A DNA stretch of 15,174 bases from Thermoprotei archaeon (GTDB lineage Archaea; Thermoproteota; Nitrososphaeria; Geothermarchaeales; JDFR-13): NCBI GenBank assembly GCA_015661745.1, contig DQVL01000081.1, positions 1 through 15,174 of the forward strand, given 5' to 3'. A program made the position numbers and the translations under genes. Under the pieces are notes generated by a model, which had not been told where the DNA came from, did not search any database, and was given only the letters and a program-made list of their open reading frames with translations. Of this stretch, positions 13,141-15,174 are shown piece by piece (position 1 is the first letter of the stretch; the number at the start of each line of letters is the position of its first letter).

Positions 13141-15174
13141 ATATATCTACACCTCCAAATCGGTTTATAACGACTATATACAGGATATTATATGTGTATA
13201 TCCTCCAGTCAAATCTCCAGTCTATATCTATAACATATTTTTGGATGCGGTCTACCTTGAGAATATATAACCCCACTAAATCGATGAAGTTTAGAGGTTG
13301 TGAAACCATAGTTGGGAGTGAGATTATATGGTATCTAGCTAATCTATACATTGGATAGCCATAATAAAGACTTATAGAGAGAGAATCATTCACATAGTTA
13401 AATATATTATCAGAACCATCAACAATGACATACCTACCTGTAAAATATATTCCACGGCGATCAATATTACCATCTACTAAGTAGTCTGGTGTATAAATAT
13501 TCATAAAGTAACCAGATTCATCGAAGATAAAGGCTTTAAAACTCATTCTCGAATATTGGTATCCAGATGTGAATGATACATTTGTGCTATTCACTATTTT
13601 TAGGAGTAGTATATCTCTATTCCTCGGTATATTGAAAGCCAATGATTCAATATATACAGATGATCGAGAAGAATCATATATATGAAGTACGCCTCTAACT
13701 AGCCAATCATCGATATACATATCCAAGGATATAATAGGAATCCTTAAGGAATCGGTGTATGAGGTAACTAACGTCCTATTTGGATCGAGTCTATATATTG
13801 ATATATTTAATTTACGTGAGCCTGAGACTAAAGATATATTTATGTTTATCTCTAGAAAGGCTATGTCACTACTCAGTATATATCTATATTGGTGGATCCC
13901 CAATTGAGATATACCAGAGTATCCATATACTATTTCAGATAGTATAGATAGATAGCCCCTAAATGAGGTAAGGTTATATACACGTATATCCTCGTCATAA
14001 TATGGTGTTTCTCTATTATCCACAGAAACATTCCACTCCATAGGTATACCTGAATCGAGGCTTGATAAGGACTTTATATAATCTATATTTGAATACTTAA
14101 TCTCATCTTCAACATTGAAATACCAATATTTGAAGGACCATTTAGATACTGAAGTAGATTGAATTAGGGGAGAACTAAATACGTTATATATATGCCTATT
14201 ACCACCCAATTTATAACTGTATATCCCTATAAACTCTGAAGCATTGGATGTTGGATAAGTATATGTCCATGACCCCCCTGGTATATATAAATAGCTTGGT
14301 TTTATATCTGAGAGCTTTATAGGTAAGTCGATATAGAGGAAGTCGACTAAACTATAGTTAAAGGGTTTAATAACCACCTTATAATATCTATGATATCCTA
14401 TAGATTCTCCTTCATACCCTATTATCACCAGGTTTTCACCATTATAGATTATGCTTGGCTGGAAACCCTCAGATCGATAGGTATAAATGGAGCCGTCAGA
14501 TACGATAATATATACGTATTTAATTGTAGAGACAACTATATAGTTGTAACCAACATACTTCAAAGATGTATATCCATGTATGATCTGGCGAGCATTAAGA
14601 TATATGAGGCCATCAATATATAGTATAGATCCATCCCTAGAGGGTATTATAAGATCTCTACCTTGATAGATGATTTTTCTTTGATATAGATCTACAATCA
14701 AGTATCCATACCCTTGCGAATATAATATTAATATGGAATTTTCCAGTTGAGTTAACGAATCTGCAAGATTTACAGGTATGTTGAGAGTAAGATAACTAGA
14801 GTTTATCCATTCAAATACATTATTTCCTATAGTATAAAGCTTATTTGGAGTATCAACTGTATAGACTTTACCTCTAGATGATATAAGTAATAGGTTATCA
14901 GGATCACTATCGAAGGTGAAAACCGATTCATCTCCCACCCCGATATCTAAGTTTATCTCCCGTATATTTATGGATCCACCAGTCTTTTCCACAATATATT
15001 TGATGTTAACCGGTGTACTACCCACATTTCTCATCCTAATGAAATCTCCATCTACATATACCTCGAGAGCCTCAGCCTCCCGACTTAGAGTTTTAGATAT
15101 ATATTCTCCAGTCTGGATGAATCTATATTGATTTGCATCAAGGTTAACTAGATATACTGTAGCTATTAAACTGA
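13124..15174 (-). CDS. Very large pilin-like surface protein, 5' end beyond the window (partial)
   Basis: The visible frame covers at least 682 residues and is open to the window edge. The first in-frame ATG (15032-15034) is unlikely to be the start because the frame upstream encodes SLIATVYLVN, then LDANQYRFIQTGEYISKTLSREAEALEVYVDGDFIR, leading into MRNVGSTPVNIKYIV. That is the layout of archaeal type IV pilin-like proteins: a hydrophobic helix, a helical stretch, then a strand with xRNVGxTxV. After it come about 200 residues of short repeated strands (for example GYGYLIVDLYQRKIIYQG, SDGSIYTYRSEGF) suggestive of a beta-propeller. A long beta-sandwich-like region with many NxS/T sites follows (NISIYR, NVSFTS), then a hydrophobic tail IYTYNILYIVVINRFGG. 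It is almost certainly outside the cell. It overlaps the ATPase gene by 17 nt. I recognise no named family. Confidence 0.65.
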   Translation of the reverse strand, partial: SLIATVYLVNLDANQYRFIQTGEYISKTLSREAEALEVYVDGDFIRMRNVGSTPVNIKYIVEKTGGSINIREINLDIGVGDESVFTFDSDPDNLLLISSRGKVYTVDTPNKLYTIGNNVFEWINSSYLTLNIPVNLADSLTQLENSILILYSQGYGYLIVDLYQRKIIYQGRDLIIPSRDGSILYIDGLIYLNARQIIHGYTSLKYVGYNYIVVSTIKYVYIIVSDGSIYTYRSEGFQPSIIYNGENLVIIGYEGESIGYHRYYKVVIKPFNYSLVDFLYIDLPIKLSDIKPSYLYIPGGSWTYTYPTSNASEFIGIYSYKLGGNRHIYNVFSSPLIQSTSVSKWSFKYWYFNVEDEIKYSNIDYIKSLSSLDSGIPMEWNVSVDNRETPYYDEDIRVYNLTSFRGYLSILSEIVYGYSGISQLGIHQYRYILSSDIAFLEININISLVSGSRKLNISIYRLDPNRTLVTSYTDSLRIPIISLDMYIDDWLVRGVLHIYDSSRSSVYIESLAFNIPRNRDILLLKIVNSTNVSFTSGYQYSRMSFKAFIFDESGYFMNIYTPDYLVDGNIDRRGIYFTGRYVIVDGSDNIFNYVNDSLSISLYYGYPMYRLARYHIISLPTMVSQPLNFIDLVGLYILKVDRIQKYVIDIDWRFDWRIYTYNILYIVVINRFGGVDIYVYKY
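13150..13156 (-). promoter_or_regulatory. Full-consensus Shine-Dalgarno of the pilus ATPase gene
   Basis: Minus-strand GGAGGTG lies 9 nt before the ATG at 13138-13140 and inside the last codons of the pilin-like gene. It is the best Shine-Dalgarno match in the window and explains efficient translation inside the operon. Confidence 0.7.

Noticed and set aside
1..15174. CRISPR array, insertion sequence, integrase or toxin-antitoxin pair
   Set aside because: No regularly spaced repeats, no transposase or recombinase motifs and no small paired genes were seen on either strand.

Overview
This AT-rich window comes from a thermophilic archaeon of the Thermoproteota (crenarchaeal lineage). The evidence is an archaeal eS26 ribosomal protein, a class I lysyl-tRNA synthetase, an archaeal-type prolyl-tRNA synthetase, an archaeal secretion ATPase/TadC pair, GGTG-type Shine-Dalgarno motifs, TATA boxes placed for leaderless or near-leaderless transcripts, and a tRNA gene with a short non-canonical intron. 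Among the 14 genes whose ends are visible, ten stop with TAG, four with TAA and none with TGA. I cannot name the genus.

Layout. (1) Positions 1-1137: a bacterial-type GAPDH on the minus strand, broken by an in-frame amber codon just before its catalytic cysteine, divergent from an orotate phosphoribosyltransferase-like gene; a 17-nt palindrome lies in the shared promoter. (2) Positions 1093-4358, all minus strand: an ECF transporter S component, an overlapping membrane-anchored DUF4430 protein, ribosomal protein eS26, a COG1709-type HTH regulator and a DUF92 membrane protein. A perfect 15-bp inverted repeat covers the ECF promoter. (3) Positions 4449-6023: a DUF72 protein convergent with an NAD(P)HX-dehydratase-like protein that has lost its GSGD motif. 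(4) Positions 6073-9784, plus strand: proS, a winged-helix DUF4443-like protein that overlaps it by 58 nt, and lysS. (5) Positions 9785-10137: a short non-coding stretch with a possible gene remnant, then tRNA-Arg(GCG) on the minus strand with a 12-nt intron that makes it look like a class II tRNA. (6) Positions 10138-15174, minus strand: a tightly packed three-gene surface-filament operon made of a very large pilin-like protein (5' end off the window), a PilB/TadA-type ATPase and a TadC/FlaJ-type membrane platform.

How they work together. The ECF/DUF4430 pair looks like a vitamin (probably corrinoid) capture and uptake module under its own operator. The last three genes look like a complete minimal machine for making a type IV filament whose subunit or cap is a large beta-rich protein. 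The translation genes (proS, lysS, eS26, tRNA-Arg) are housekeeping. There is no CRISPR array, insertion sequence or integrase.
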